Shown here one piece after another: positions 33,978-41,114 of a DNA stretch of 64,000 bases. The stretch comes from Candidatus Zixiibacteriota bacterium (GTDB lineage Bacteria; Zixibacteria; MSB-5A5; DSPP01): positions 186,001 through 250,000 of the forward strand of contig JAKEHY010000038.1 of NCBI GenBank assembly GCA_022614805.1, written 5' to 3'. The notes beneath the pieces are model-generated. The model saw only the letters and a list, made by a program, of their open reading frames with translations. It was not told the origin of the DNA and did not search any database. Made by a program: the position numbers and the translations under genes. Position 1 is the first letter of the stretch; each line of letters starts with the position of its first letter.

Positions 33978-34349
33978 ATGAAGTCGAAATTTTGGTTGGC
34001 CGGTTTGGCGGCGGTAGCGGTTTTGAGCTTGAGTTGCAGCAAGAAAGGCGCTTCCAGCTCCGGTGGCGGGAGCACGATTACTTATTCATCCACCCCTAAC
34101 ATAAGCGTTCTGGACAGTCGCTTTTCACCACAGAACGACAGCGTAGCGGTAGGAACAACTATAACCTGGACTTACTCCGCCTCCTTAACGCACACAGTGA
34201 CCAGCGACCAAGCCGGTTTGTTCAACTCCGGCGATATGCCGACGAACGGACCGACTTTCACCCATACTTTCAATAGCCCGGGTATTTTCACTTATCATTG
34301 TATTTACCATCAAGCAATGGGGATGACAGGAAGAATTAAGGTTCAGTAG
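33978..34349 (+). CDS. Plastocyanin-like cupredoxin lipoprotein
   Basis: A 123-residue blue-copper protein. The start at ATG 33978 (MKSKFWLAGLA) has a GGAGAGG site 6 bases upstream. A frame extension 27 bases upstream is not needed. The lipobox VLSLSC gives an N-terminal lipid anchor, so the cupredoxin faces the periplasm. Copper ligands appear as the His of SLTHTV (about residue 83) and HCIYHQAMGM (Cys, His and Met), the plastocyanin-type set. A Ser/Gly-rich linker joins anchor and domain. It could shuttle electrons to a terminal oxidase or to the cytochrome conduit transcribed on the opposite strand, but no specific partner is shown. Confidence 0.88.
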   Translation: MKSKFWLAGLAAVAVLSLSCSKKGASSSGGGSTITYSSTPNISVLDSRFSPQNDSVAVGTTITWTYSASLTHTVTSDQAGLFNSGDMPTNGPTFTHTFNSPGIFTYHCIYHQAMGMTGRIKVQ

Positions 34350-34359
34350 AAACAACAAT

Positions 34360-34380
34360 GGGCGGCTGATTAAGCCGCCC
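34360..34380. terminator. Hairpin between cupredoxin and ccmF
   Basis: Stem GGGCGGC/GCCGCCC (34360-34366, 34374-34380) with a TGATTAA loop between convergent genes. A T-run is short on both sides, so terminator strength is uncertain. Confidence 0.5.
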
Positions 34381-34402
34381 AGCCTTTCTCAAAGAATTTC
34401 TC

Positions 34403-36682
34403 TTACTGCTGTTTTGAAGCCAAAACCATTTGGGGTTCGCGCTTTTCTTTTGCGGTCAGGTCGATGGGGAGTTTGGAGGGAGGCAGTTCCTTGCTGCGGC
34501 GGATGACGGAAATAATGCCGCCGATGGTCACCAAAACCGTTCCAAACCAGACAAAGATGATGAAGGGCTTTTTAGAAACCTCAATGGAAACTACGTCCTG
34601 CGTGGCCGCCGCCGGGGAGACGGACGGGCCGGCGAACTTCAAAACCACCTGACGAGGGTCGGGGCGGGCGTCGATTAAGGCCACCGTGTTGCCGTTGGAG
34701 ATTTCCACCGGCTCCGAAACCCGTTCGCCGGAGTTTTTAATCGTCACCGCCGGTTTGCGCACGCCGTGGGCGCCGTAGCCAGCCACTTCCAAAAGGGCCG
34801 TAATCGCAATCTCTCCGCCGTCCGGGTCCATTTTGGTTTCGCCAAAACCCTTAAAGCTTATTTTGTAACCAAAGGCATCTTCCTTCGTTTCGCCGTCGCC
34901 AAAGACCAAAACGCCGGGCTCCTCCTGCTGTTCGGAAGCGCGGGAATGGTTGATGGGAGAAATGTAGAGGTCATACAAAATTCCCTTTTGAATGGCCGGT
35001 TTGCGCATATATCCCTGGCTGTAGTCAGACCAGTAAAAGCGGGGACGGGCTTCCGTTTGTTTACCCTTGTGCTCGACGGCAAAAATGAGGGCGTTTTCGG
35101 TCTTTTTCAAATCCCCCTCCGTCCCCTTGTAGGTCAAGGCGTAGCCGAAGGCCTCCCCCTTTTCTCCCAGCGCCAAATTCAAGCGTTTTTCCTGCGAATA
35201 AACGGAGGAAAAAATGAATCCGGCCAGAAGCATCGCCACGCCAACATGGGACAGATGGCCGCCGGAGTTGACCGGCCGGGCGGTGGCGGAACGGAAAAAG
35301 ATAACGATGTTGGAAAAAAGGGCGAAAAAGGTCAAAAAGTGGAAGAGCGGATAGATGCCTTCGCCAAAGCCGACGGCGAATGTCAAAACGGTGCAGCCAA
35401 GGGCCAGAATTGCCGGCCAGAGGGCTTTTTTCAGCTTTTCATACGGCGTGGCGGAGCGCCAGAAAAGGTAGGGGGATAAACCAACGAGTGTGGCGATGGC
35501 AATACCTATCGGCAGGTGGGTTTTTACGTAATAGGAAATCTCCACGTTGGAAGGCTGGCCGAAAAGGCGGGTTATCAAGGGGGAAGAGGTGCCCAGAAGC
35601 ACCATAAAGGCGGAAAGGGAGATGAACAAAATCATCAACAAGACGTTGAAATCCTGATTGACAACCGGGCCGGAGTAGGAAGGGCCTTTGATTTCACGGG
35701 AACGCCAGAGAAGCATCCCGTAACCGACGATAATGAAGGTGAAAAGAAAGAGAACCAAAAAGCCGTTGATACCCAAATCGACGAAGGAATGGACGGAAAA
35801 ATCAGCCAGAACTCCCGAACGGGTCAGGAAAGTCCCGTAAACGACCAAAAGAAAAGCGGTGATGGCCAGAAAGAAATTGGTTTTGGGAAGCGAGCCTTTG
35901 TTTTTCTGAATCAGAAAACCGTGGGTCAAGGCCAGCCCTCCCAAAAAAGGCATCAGGGAGGCGTTTTCGACCGGGTCCCAGCCCCAATAGCCGCCCCAGC
36001 CAAGTACCTTGTAGGCCCAAAAGCCCCCCATTATGATGGCAGTGCCCAGAACCATCCGGCCTAAGTTGACCCAGGGGAAGGCGGTGGTAACCCAGTTGCG
36101 GTATTCCCGTTTGGTTAAAGCAGCCATCGCTAAAGCAAAGGGAATAGCCATTGCCGCGAAGCCCAAAAACATCACCGGCGGGTGAATGACCATCCAGTAA
36201 TCCTGCAACAGGGGATTTAACCCCCTGCCGTCGGCCAAAGGCGTCGCCGCCAGCGCAAATGGGGAACGCCTGACCAAAATGAAAAGCAGGAAAAGCTGTA
36301 CGAGCAGGTAAAAGAACATACCGCGCTCTTCGTATTCCCCCAGCCGTTTCCCCATAAAAAGACCGAGGATGGCCGACCAGCCGAGCCAGAGGAGAAAAGA
36401 GCCCTGCTGCCCGGCCCAGACGGAGGAAAAAAGATAGTGGAAGGGCAAATCGGAGGAGGAATATTCGGCGACGTAAGTTATTTCGTAGTGCTTGGTGACG
36501 AAAAGGTAGAAAAGGTAGACCAAGGTGCCGACCGAAAAGAAAGTGGAAGCCCAATAGAAGCGGCGGCCCCAGACTAGGGTGCCTTTGGCTTGTCCCCAGG
36601 CGTATAGATAACTCACGATTGCAAGCGCGCAGAAGGTAAGTGCGGCGCCCAGAAAGAGGTTGCCGAGCAGGGAGACGTTCAT
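34403..36682 (-). CDS. ccmF: Cytochrome c heme lyase CcmF
   Basis: A large polytopic inner-membrane protein that transfers heme from holo-CcmE to apocytochrome c. The start is placed at MNVSLLGNLF (36682), because it overlaps the ccmE stop by the classic ATGA, giving 759 residues. A WGWDPVENA block with the tryptophan-rich segment sits at about residue 235, flanked by multiple TMs. A C-terminal periplasmic part is followed by a last TM near residues 710-735. CcmH, its usual partner, is not in the window. It ends the cytochrome-maturation operon. Confidence 0.95.
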   Translation of the reverse strand: MNVSLLGNLFLGAALTFCALAIVSYLYAWGQAKGTLVWGRRFYWASTFFSVGTLVYLFYLFVTKHYEITYVAEYSSSDLPFHYLFSSVWAGQQGSFLLWLGWSAILGLFMGKRLGEYEERGMFFYLLVQLFLLFILVRRSPFALAATPLADGRGLNPLLQDYWMVIHPPVMFLGFAAMAIPFALAMAALTKREYRNWVTTAFPWVNLGRMVLGTAIIMGGFWAYKVLGWGGYWGWDPVENASLMPFLGGLALTHGFLIQKNKGSLPKTNFFLAITAFLLVVYGTFLTRSGVLADFSVHSFVDLGINGFLVLFLFTFIIVGYGMLLWRSREIKGPSYSGPVVNQDFNVLLMILFISLSAFMVLLGTSSPLITRLFGQPSNVEISYYVKTHLPIGIAIATLVGLSPYLFWRSATPYEKLKKALWPAILALGCTVLTFAVGFGEGIYPLFHFLTFFALFSNIVIFFRSATARPVNSGGHLSHVGVAMLLAGFIFSSVYSQEKRLNLALGEKGEAFGYALTYKGTEGDLKKTENALIFAVEHKGKQTEARPRFYWSDYSQGYMRKPAIQKGILYDLYISPINHSRASEQQEEPGVLVFGDGETKEDAFGYKISFKGFGETKMDPDGGEIAITALLEVAGYGAHGVRKPAVTIKNSGERVSEPVEISNGNTVALIDARPDPRQVVLKFAGPSVSPAAATQDVVSIEVSKKPFIIFVWFGTVLVTIGGIISVIRRSKELPPSKLPIDLTAKEKREPQMVLASKQQ

Positions 36683-37068
36683 TTTTCCGCCTTGTAGGAT
36701 TGCACTTCCTCCCCCTGATACTTGGAGGGGCATTTGACCAAAAGCTGGTCGGCCTCGAAGACTTGGGCTTTATAATTGCCGATGGCCACAATCTGGGTGG
36801 CCTGGTCGAAGTTGCCCGGGCGCACCCCCTTGTATGAGACCTGCAAAAGCTCCCCTTCTTTGCTCTTCAACGTGAAATACAAAAGCCCGGCCGTGGTGTC
36901 GTACCTGGTTGCGCTTTTCTCCAATTCCCCCATCACCTGCACGGTCTGGGGGGAGCTTTTGGCTTCGGCAAAGGAGACGTACGGGGTCAAGCTGGTCTTC
37001 AAACTGACGGCTCCGTAAATGACGAAACCGATGATGATGACCAGCGCGATGATATAGCGGGCTTTCAT
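36679..37068 (-). CDS. ccmE: Cytochrome c maturation heme chaperone CcmE, Cys-type
   Basis: A 129-residue membrane-anchored OB-fold heme chaperone that binds heme covalently in the periplasm and hands it to CcmF. It has an N-terminal TM (about 4-22), then the barrel domain. The heme-attachment segment is LLVKCPSKYQG: the classical HxxxY is CxxxY here (Cys near residue 112), as in the Cys-type CcmE known from Desulfovibrio and archaea. That makes the attachment a thioether rather than a histidine bond (family knowledge). It overlaps ccmF and ccmD by 4 bases each. Confidence 0.93.
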   Translation of the reverse strand: MKARYIIALVIIIGFVIYGAVSLKTSLTPYVSFAEAKSSPQTVQVMGELEKSATRYDTTAGLLYFTLKSKEGELLQVSYKGVRPGNFDQATQIVAIGNYKAQVFEADQLLVKCPSKYQGEEVQSYKAEK

Positions 37069-37187
37069 ACTTCCTTCTTCTCGTTTTTCAACAATCGGTC
37101 AACTTTTTTTTCGAGGCGCAGAAGATAAAAAAACAGAGCCGCCCAGACCAGCAGGACAACGGCCATTACCACGTAGTTATGATTCAC
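37065..37187 (-). CDS. ccmD: CcmD, small heme-exporter subunit
   Basis: Forty residues read from a GTG start at 37187, which overlaps the ccmC stop in GTGA. The stop overlaps the ccmE start in ATGA. The single TM is VVMAVVLLVWAALFFYLL (about 6-23), followed by a basic, charged tail (RLEKKVDRLLKNEKKEV). This matches CcmD, which stabilises the CcmABC complex during release of holo-CcmE. It is too short for many gene callers and is easily missed. Position and overlaps on both sides make the call firm. Confidence 0.9.
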   Translation of the reverse strand: MNHNYVVMAVVLLVWAALFFYLLRLEKKVDRLLKNEKKEV

Positions 37188-37849
37188 GGCGTTTCTTTCC
37201 TCCCCAGCTCCGCCACTTTGATACGGGCGCCAAGGCGGTACAACTGATAATATAAGAAAGTAAAGCCGGCCAAAGAAGCGAAAAATATCCAGCGCACGGT
37301 TGGGCCCAAGTTGAATTCGGCCTCCTTCCCGACCACCGTGTCGGAGGGATGCAGGGATGCGGTCACCCGGGGAACAACGAAAATCAGAAAAGGAACGGTC
37401 AGAAAAGCAAGAATGGCGTAGGCGGCCGAAAAAGTGGCGCGCTTTTCAGTTTCGCCGATGCTTCCGCGCAGGGAGAAATAAGCGAAGTAAATCAAAAGCT
37501 GCAGGAAAATGGAGGTCTGGCGGGGGTCCCAGTTCCAGAAGGCCCCCCAGGCAAAACGGGCCCAGATGGAGCCGGACAGGGTGGCCAAAATGCAGAAAAT
37601 CAATCCCAACTGGGCGGAAAGGACGGCTTTGGCGTCCAGCGTTATCTCCTTTTTGAGCAAGTAGCGCACGGAAAAAAAGGCTGTCATAAAAAAAGCCAGC
37701 ACGCAAACCCAGGCACAGGGAACGTGGAAATAGAAAATGCGGGAGGTTTCGCCGATTTGCTGTTGGGGGGCTGGTTGGGCAAAGGCAAAGAAGATAACCG
37801 CCGCCAGCCAGAAGAAGAGCAACCAACGCAACATTTTTTGAATATACAT
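37184..37849 (-). CDS. ccmC: Heme exporter/handling protein CcmC
   Basis: A 221-residue six-TM protein with the tryptophan-rich WGAFWNWDPRQTS motif and conserved histidines before and after it (FYFHVPCAW and SLHPSD, the axial heme ligands in the family). It loads heme onto CcmE on the periplasmic side. It is coupled to ccmB by a one-base overlap (TGATG) and to ccmD by GTGA. Length and motif order are normal. It belongs to the ccmABCDEF operon behind the multiheme cytochrome genes. Confidence 0.95.
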   Translation of the reverse strand: MYIQKMLRWLLFFWLAAVIFFAFAQPAPQQQIGETSRIFYFHVPCAWVCVLAFFMTAFFSVRYLLKKEITLDAKAVLSAQLGLIFCILATLSGSIWARFAWGAFWNWDPRQTSIFLQLLIYFAYFSLRGSIGETEKRATFSAAYAILAFLTVPFLIFVVPRVTASLHPSDTVVGKEAEFNLGPTVRWIFFASLAGFTFLYYQLYRLGARIKVAELGRKETP

Positions 37850-38517
37850 CAGACCTCCCAGATAAAGTCAAACAGAATCGAGGAGCCGGCCCCCACCACG
37901 GCGACGTAGGAAATCAGGGCCTTTACCGGGTTGGCCATTTGCTCCCAGCCGAAGCCCGCGAAGACGGCTTTGGTTCCGGCCATCGCAAAAATCAAAAGCG
38001 GCGCCAGAATCGGGAAGGCCAGAATCACGAACAGTACCCCCTTCGATTCGGCCTTGGCCACCATTGCGGCGGATAGAGTGGTGCCGGCCACAAGCCCAAG
38101 ACTCCCCAGAGCTAAAATCAAAATAAAGCCGGATAAGTTGACCCCGCTGACGTTCAGCCAGACAAAAAACAGCGGCACCAGCACCAGTTCGAGAAAAAGG
38201 AGTAAAAACAGGTTAAAGAAAAATTTTCCCCAGAACACGGCGGCGGGGCCGGCCAGAAGCCGGAGGGCCAGAATGGTTTTGGTTTCTTCCTCTTTCAAAA
38301 AGGAACGGGAGAGGCCGGCCGTGGAGGCAAAAAAGAGGGTGACCCAGAAGAAGGCAGAGAGGATGCCGGGGGTCAGGCTTCCGGCTCCGAGCGAAAAGGA
38401 AACGACAAATACGGTGACCAGCCCGAAGAGCAGAAGCAAAGCCGAGCTCCAGCGGCGGCGCAGCTCCGAGCGGAGCTCTTTTTTCAGAATCGCGCCGGTT
38501 TCAGCGGCCCAGCTCAA
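37849..38517 (-). CDS. ccmB: Heme exporter protein CcmB
   Basis: A 222-residue integral membrane protein with six predicted TMs (for example LLLFGLVTVFVVSFSLGAGSL... and AVFWGKFFFNLFLLLFLELVLV). It is the permease subunit of the CcmAB ABC unit that drives release of holo-CcmE. The typical CcmB features are the N-terminal KKELRSELRRR segment and the EETKTILALRLL cytosolic loop. It overlaps ccmA by 17 bases and ccmC by one base. Confidence 0.9.
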   Translation of the reverse strand: MSWAAETGAILKKELRSELRRRWSSALLLLFGLVTVFVVSFSLGAGSLTPGILSAFFWVTLFFASTAGLSRSFLKEEETKTILALRLLAGPAAVFWGKFFFNLFLLLFLELVLVPLFFVWLNVSGVNLSGFILILALGSLGLVAGTTLSAAMVAKAESKGVLFVILAFPILAPLLIFAMAGTKAVFAGFGWEQMANPVKALISYVAVVGAGSSILFDFIWEV

Positions 38518-39118
38518 GCTTTTTATCCCCCCAGGCGTATTCGTTCGGGTCGTTGGTGGCGATGACGGCCAGGCCGCGTTTTTTTTGTTCGGCCAACAAA
38601 TCGGTTACGATTTTTATTCCGGTTTCATCGAGGTTGGCGGTCGGTTCATCCAGAAGCAGAAATTTCGGTTCGAGCAAAAAAGCCAAAGCATACTTGACCC
38701 GCTGCCGCATTCCGAGCGAAAAGCCGGCCAGTTCGTCATTTTCCCTTCCTTCGAGGCCGACACGAAAGAGGGCTTCGGTCACTTTTTCGGCTTTGCGGCC
38801 CAAAAGGGAAAGGAAGAAATTCAGGTTTTCGCGGGCGGTCAATTCCTCGTAAAAGGAGAGGTCCGGGGAAACCATATAGAGGAACCGGCGGTGGTTTTCC
38901 TTCGGGATTATTTCCATCGCATCGTGAAACTCGATTCGGCCGGAGGAAGGGGACAACAGCCCGGCGGCGATTTTGAGCAAAGTTGATTTGCCGCTGCCGT
39001 TGGGGCCGGCAACGACCAGCACCTCGCCGGCGGACACGGAGAAATCGAGGGGGGAAAAGACTTTCAAGTCCCCGAAAAACTTGGAGAGACCGGCGGCGGA
39101 AAGGGAGACCGGCATCAA
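38501..39118 (-). CDS. ccmA: Heme exporter ATP-binding protein CcmA
   Basis: A 205-residue ABC ATPase that powers CcmE release with CcmB. Walker A is VAGPNGSGKSTLL, the signature FSLGMRQRVKYALA, and Walker B FLLLDEPTANLDE. The gene starts 4 bases before the multiheme cytochrome stop (ATGA-type overlap) and overlaps ccmB by 17 bases. Length is typical of CcmA and shorter than most exporters' ATPases. Confidence 0.93.
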   Translation of the reverse strand: MMPVSLSAAGLSKFFGDLKVFSPLDFSVSAGEVLVVAGPNGSGKSTLLKIAAGLLSPSSGRIEFHDAMEIIPKENHRRFLYMVSPDLSFYEELTARENLNFFLSLLGRKAEKVTEALFRVGLEGRENDELAGFSLGMRQRVKYALAFLLEPKFLLLDEPTANLDETGIKIVTDLLAEQKKRGLAVIATNDPNEYAWGDKKLELGR

Positions 39119-40191
39119 TCGTCCCAGAGCGTGTCGGCAGGGGTGGTGGTGTGGCAGGGGGCCCCGGAGATTCCGCTGCAGCTTCGAGCCGCCGGGTTAA
39201 AGACTGTATTCGGGGCAATGGAGGGGTCGAAATCGACGTCAAAAATTCCGTTGACATGTTTGCCGGAAGAAAGCCGTATCGAGTCGGCGCTAACCACGGT
39301 GGCAAAATGGCAGGAGAGGCAGGGAACGGCAAGGTCGTCGTGCTTTTTGTGCTGGCCGGAAAGGCGGGTAAAGTCTTGGCCCGACAAGGCGACATGGCAG
39401 CTGCCACAAAAGGCTGTGCCCGAGCCGAGGTAAAAATACATTTCGCGGGTGGTGTCGCCGCCGGGAAAGGCGCCGTGGCAGTAGACATTGGTGCAACGGC
39501 CGCCGAAAGCGGTGGTGTCGAAAACCGGCTCGCTGTAGCGGGTCGAGAAAAGTCGGGCCAGGCCGGAAAAGACCACTTCGGCTCTCCCGTCGGCGCCCGC
39601 TCCAGTTGGGGTGAAGTGACTCGGTGACAGGACAAAGGCGGGCTTGATATGGCAGGTCTGGCAGTCCGTGCCGGAGAAAAACTGTTTTCCGTTTACCATT
39701 GCCGGATGGCCACCGACGCCGCGGTCGGAAAATAGACTGTCGTGGGCCAGCGTATAGGGAGGGGCGCCAGTTGAATCGAGGGTTGAGTCAATCGGATTTA
39801 CACCCCCTCCGTGGCAGCCCGTGCAAACGATTAGGCGCAGGGTGCTGTCGCGGCGCTGGTTGTGGCAGCCGACGCAAGAAACACCGACCGTGCCGCCGGA
39901 ATAGTCTTCTCCATGGCAGCTTTTGCAGGCCTGGCCGTATTCGGGCTGAAGATTGTTGGCGAAGATAAAATTCGGATGTTCGGAAACCCAATTGGTTGGG
40001 TGGATGCGCAGCTGGGTCGGTTTGGATTTGCGAGCGGAGCAAGCGAGGAAAATTGAAAAGGGAATGACCAAAAATGTAAGAACCACTCCAAAGACAAAGA
40101 ATTTTGACCTCCTGCTTGCCTCGCCGAATCGAGGCAAGGGTCTCCCTTCGTAAGGGGGACAGGAATTAGGCGTTGAACTTTGCTTTAACAT
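39115..40191 (-). CDS. Multiheme c-type cytochrome lipoprotein (about 8 hemes)
   Basis: A 358-residue protein with a TM/lipobox near residues 32-52 (IFLAC), then periplasmic heme motifs. I count six CXXCH (CKSCH, CVGCH, CTGCH, CQTCH, CGSCH, CLSCH), one CX4CH (CTNVYCH) and one CX7CH (CSGISGAPCH). CX4CH is used by some Geobacter cytochromes; CX7CH is unusual and may or may not carry heme. The ATG at 40191 is preferred over a GTG three bases earlier. The first 30 codons run through an inverted-repeat element (see 40115-40159), so the real N-terminus is uncertain. It sits between the 12-heme cytochrome and ccmA, overlapping both neighbours closely. Confidence 0.85.
   Translation of the reverse strand: MLKQSSTPNSCPPYEGRPLPRFGEASRRSKFFVFGVVLTFLVIPFSIFLACSARKSKPTQLRIHPTNWVSEHPNFIFANNLQPEYGQACKSCHGEDYSGGTVGVSCVGCHNQRRDSTLRLIVCTGCHGGGVNPIDSTLDSTGAPPYTLAHDSLFSDRGVGGHPAMVNGKQFFSGTDCQTCHIKPAFVLSPSHFTPTGAGADGRAEVVFSGLARLFSTRYSEPVFDTTAFGGRCTNVYCHGAFPGGDTTREMYFYLGSGTAFCGSCHVALSGQDFTRLSGQHKKHDDLAVPCLSCHFATVVSADSIRLSSGKHVNGIFDVDFDPSIAPNTVFNPAARSCSGISGAPCHTTTPADTLWDD
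40115..40159. repeat. Two-hairpin palindromic element inside the 8-heme cytochrome gene
   Basis: CTTGCCTCG/CGAGGCAAG (40115-40123, 40130-40138) and TCTCCCTT/AAGGGGGA (40141-40148, 40152-40159, one G-T pair) lie in the 5-prime coding part. The frame stays open through both. The text resembles intergenic repeats seen at 33.8 kb, which suggests that a mobile palindrome entered the coding region. Confidence 0.5.
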
Positions 40192-40193
40192 CA

Positions 40194-41114
40194 CTAATTA
40201 TCGTGGCAGCCGGCGGAGGCGCAGGTCGGTTCGTCCGTCTGATGGCAAGAAAGACAGTACTCAACATCTCGCCGGGCTTCGATGGCGTGGCGGGAGGGAA
40301 CGCCGGTCAGCGTGACCGTCCAGTTGGGGGCCGAGTGGGAAAGGGGCTGGACCGCTTCGGTCTTGTGACAAGAAACGCAAAAGCTTTCGATTTCGTGGCA
40401 GCTCTGGCAGTCCGATTTTTTGGCCTTCACGTCCAAAGGATGGAAAAATAAAAAATTGACCGGGTGCGAGGAGCCAAGCAGGTTATCCCCCCGATGGCAG
40501 GCCAGGCAGCTTTCTTCCTGCCGATGGCAGGAGGCGCAGGCGGCGGCGTCCAGTCCGGCCAAGAGCTTGTGGGCGTGCAGGTACCCGGCGGGGTGAATCA
40601 GGCGGCGGAGGGTTTTGGCATCGGAATGACAGATCTCGCATTCGGAACTTTCCGAAGCCCCGTCGTGGCAGGCAAAGCAAGTCTGCATTTCCGGCATTTG
40701 GTCAGCCGTGAGCACGGGTTTGGCGTCGGAACCAGGATGACAGGTAAAGCAATCAATATTCTGCTCGACGTGAAGCTTGTGCGAAAAGAGGATTTTTCGT
40801 TCCAAGGGCGGGTAGGTTTTGATGTCCTTGACATCCCGATGACAGAGAGCGCACTCTTTGGAGGCGACTTCGCCGTTGTGGCAGGTCAGGCAGACTTCCT
40901 CTTTGGGCAAAATCAAATCGACTGATTTTTCGCTTTCGGCAGCAGCGTGGCAATGGTTGCAGTCAAGATTGAATTCTTTGGCGTGTTTTTTGTGGTCAAA
41001 GATGATGGAGGAGACCGGAAGGGTAAATTTGGCCTGGGCCCCGCGCCAACTGAAATAGGCTACGGCCGTTGCCGCCAGGAAGAGCGCAAAAGAAAAAAGG
41101 CGCAAAAGCTTCAC
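40194..41114 (-). CDS. Dodecaheme c-type cytochrome
   Basis: A 306-residue periplasmic cytochrome with a signal-anchor (LLRLFSFALFLAATAVAYFSW). There are eleven CXXCH sites (CNHCH, CLTCH, CALCH, CFTCH, CFACH, CEICH, CASCH, CLACH, CQSCH, CVSCH, CLSCH) plus one CX4CH (CASAGCH) near the end. Spacing is dense, about one heme per 25 residues, as in long electron-conducting cytochromes such as MtrA. It overlaps the outer-membrane barrel gene by 4 bases and the second cytochrome gene by one base. The likely role is periplasmic electron transfer towards or from an outer-membrane partner. Confidence 0.92.
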   Translation of the reverse strand: MKLLRLFSFALFLAATAVAYFSWRGAQAKFTLPVSSIIFDHKKHAKEFNLDCNHCHAAAESEKSVDLILPKEEVCLTCHNGEVASKECALCHRDVKDIKTYPPLERKILFSHKLHVEQNIDCFTCHPGSDAKPVLTADQMPEMQTCFACHDGASESSECEICHSDAKTLRRLIHPAGYLHAHKLLAGLDAAACASCHRQEESCLACHRGDNLLGSSHPVNFLFFHPLDVKAKKSDCQSCHEIESFCVSCHKTEAVQPLSHSAPNWTVTLTGVPSRHAIEARRDVEYCLSCHQTDEPTCASAGCHDN

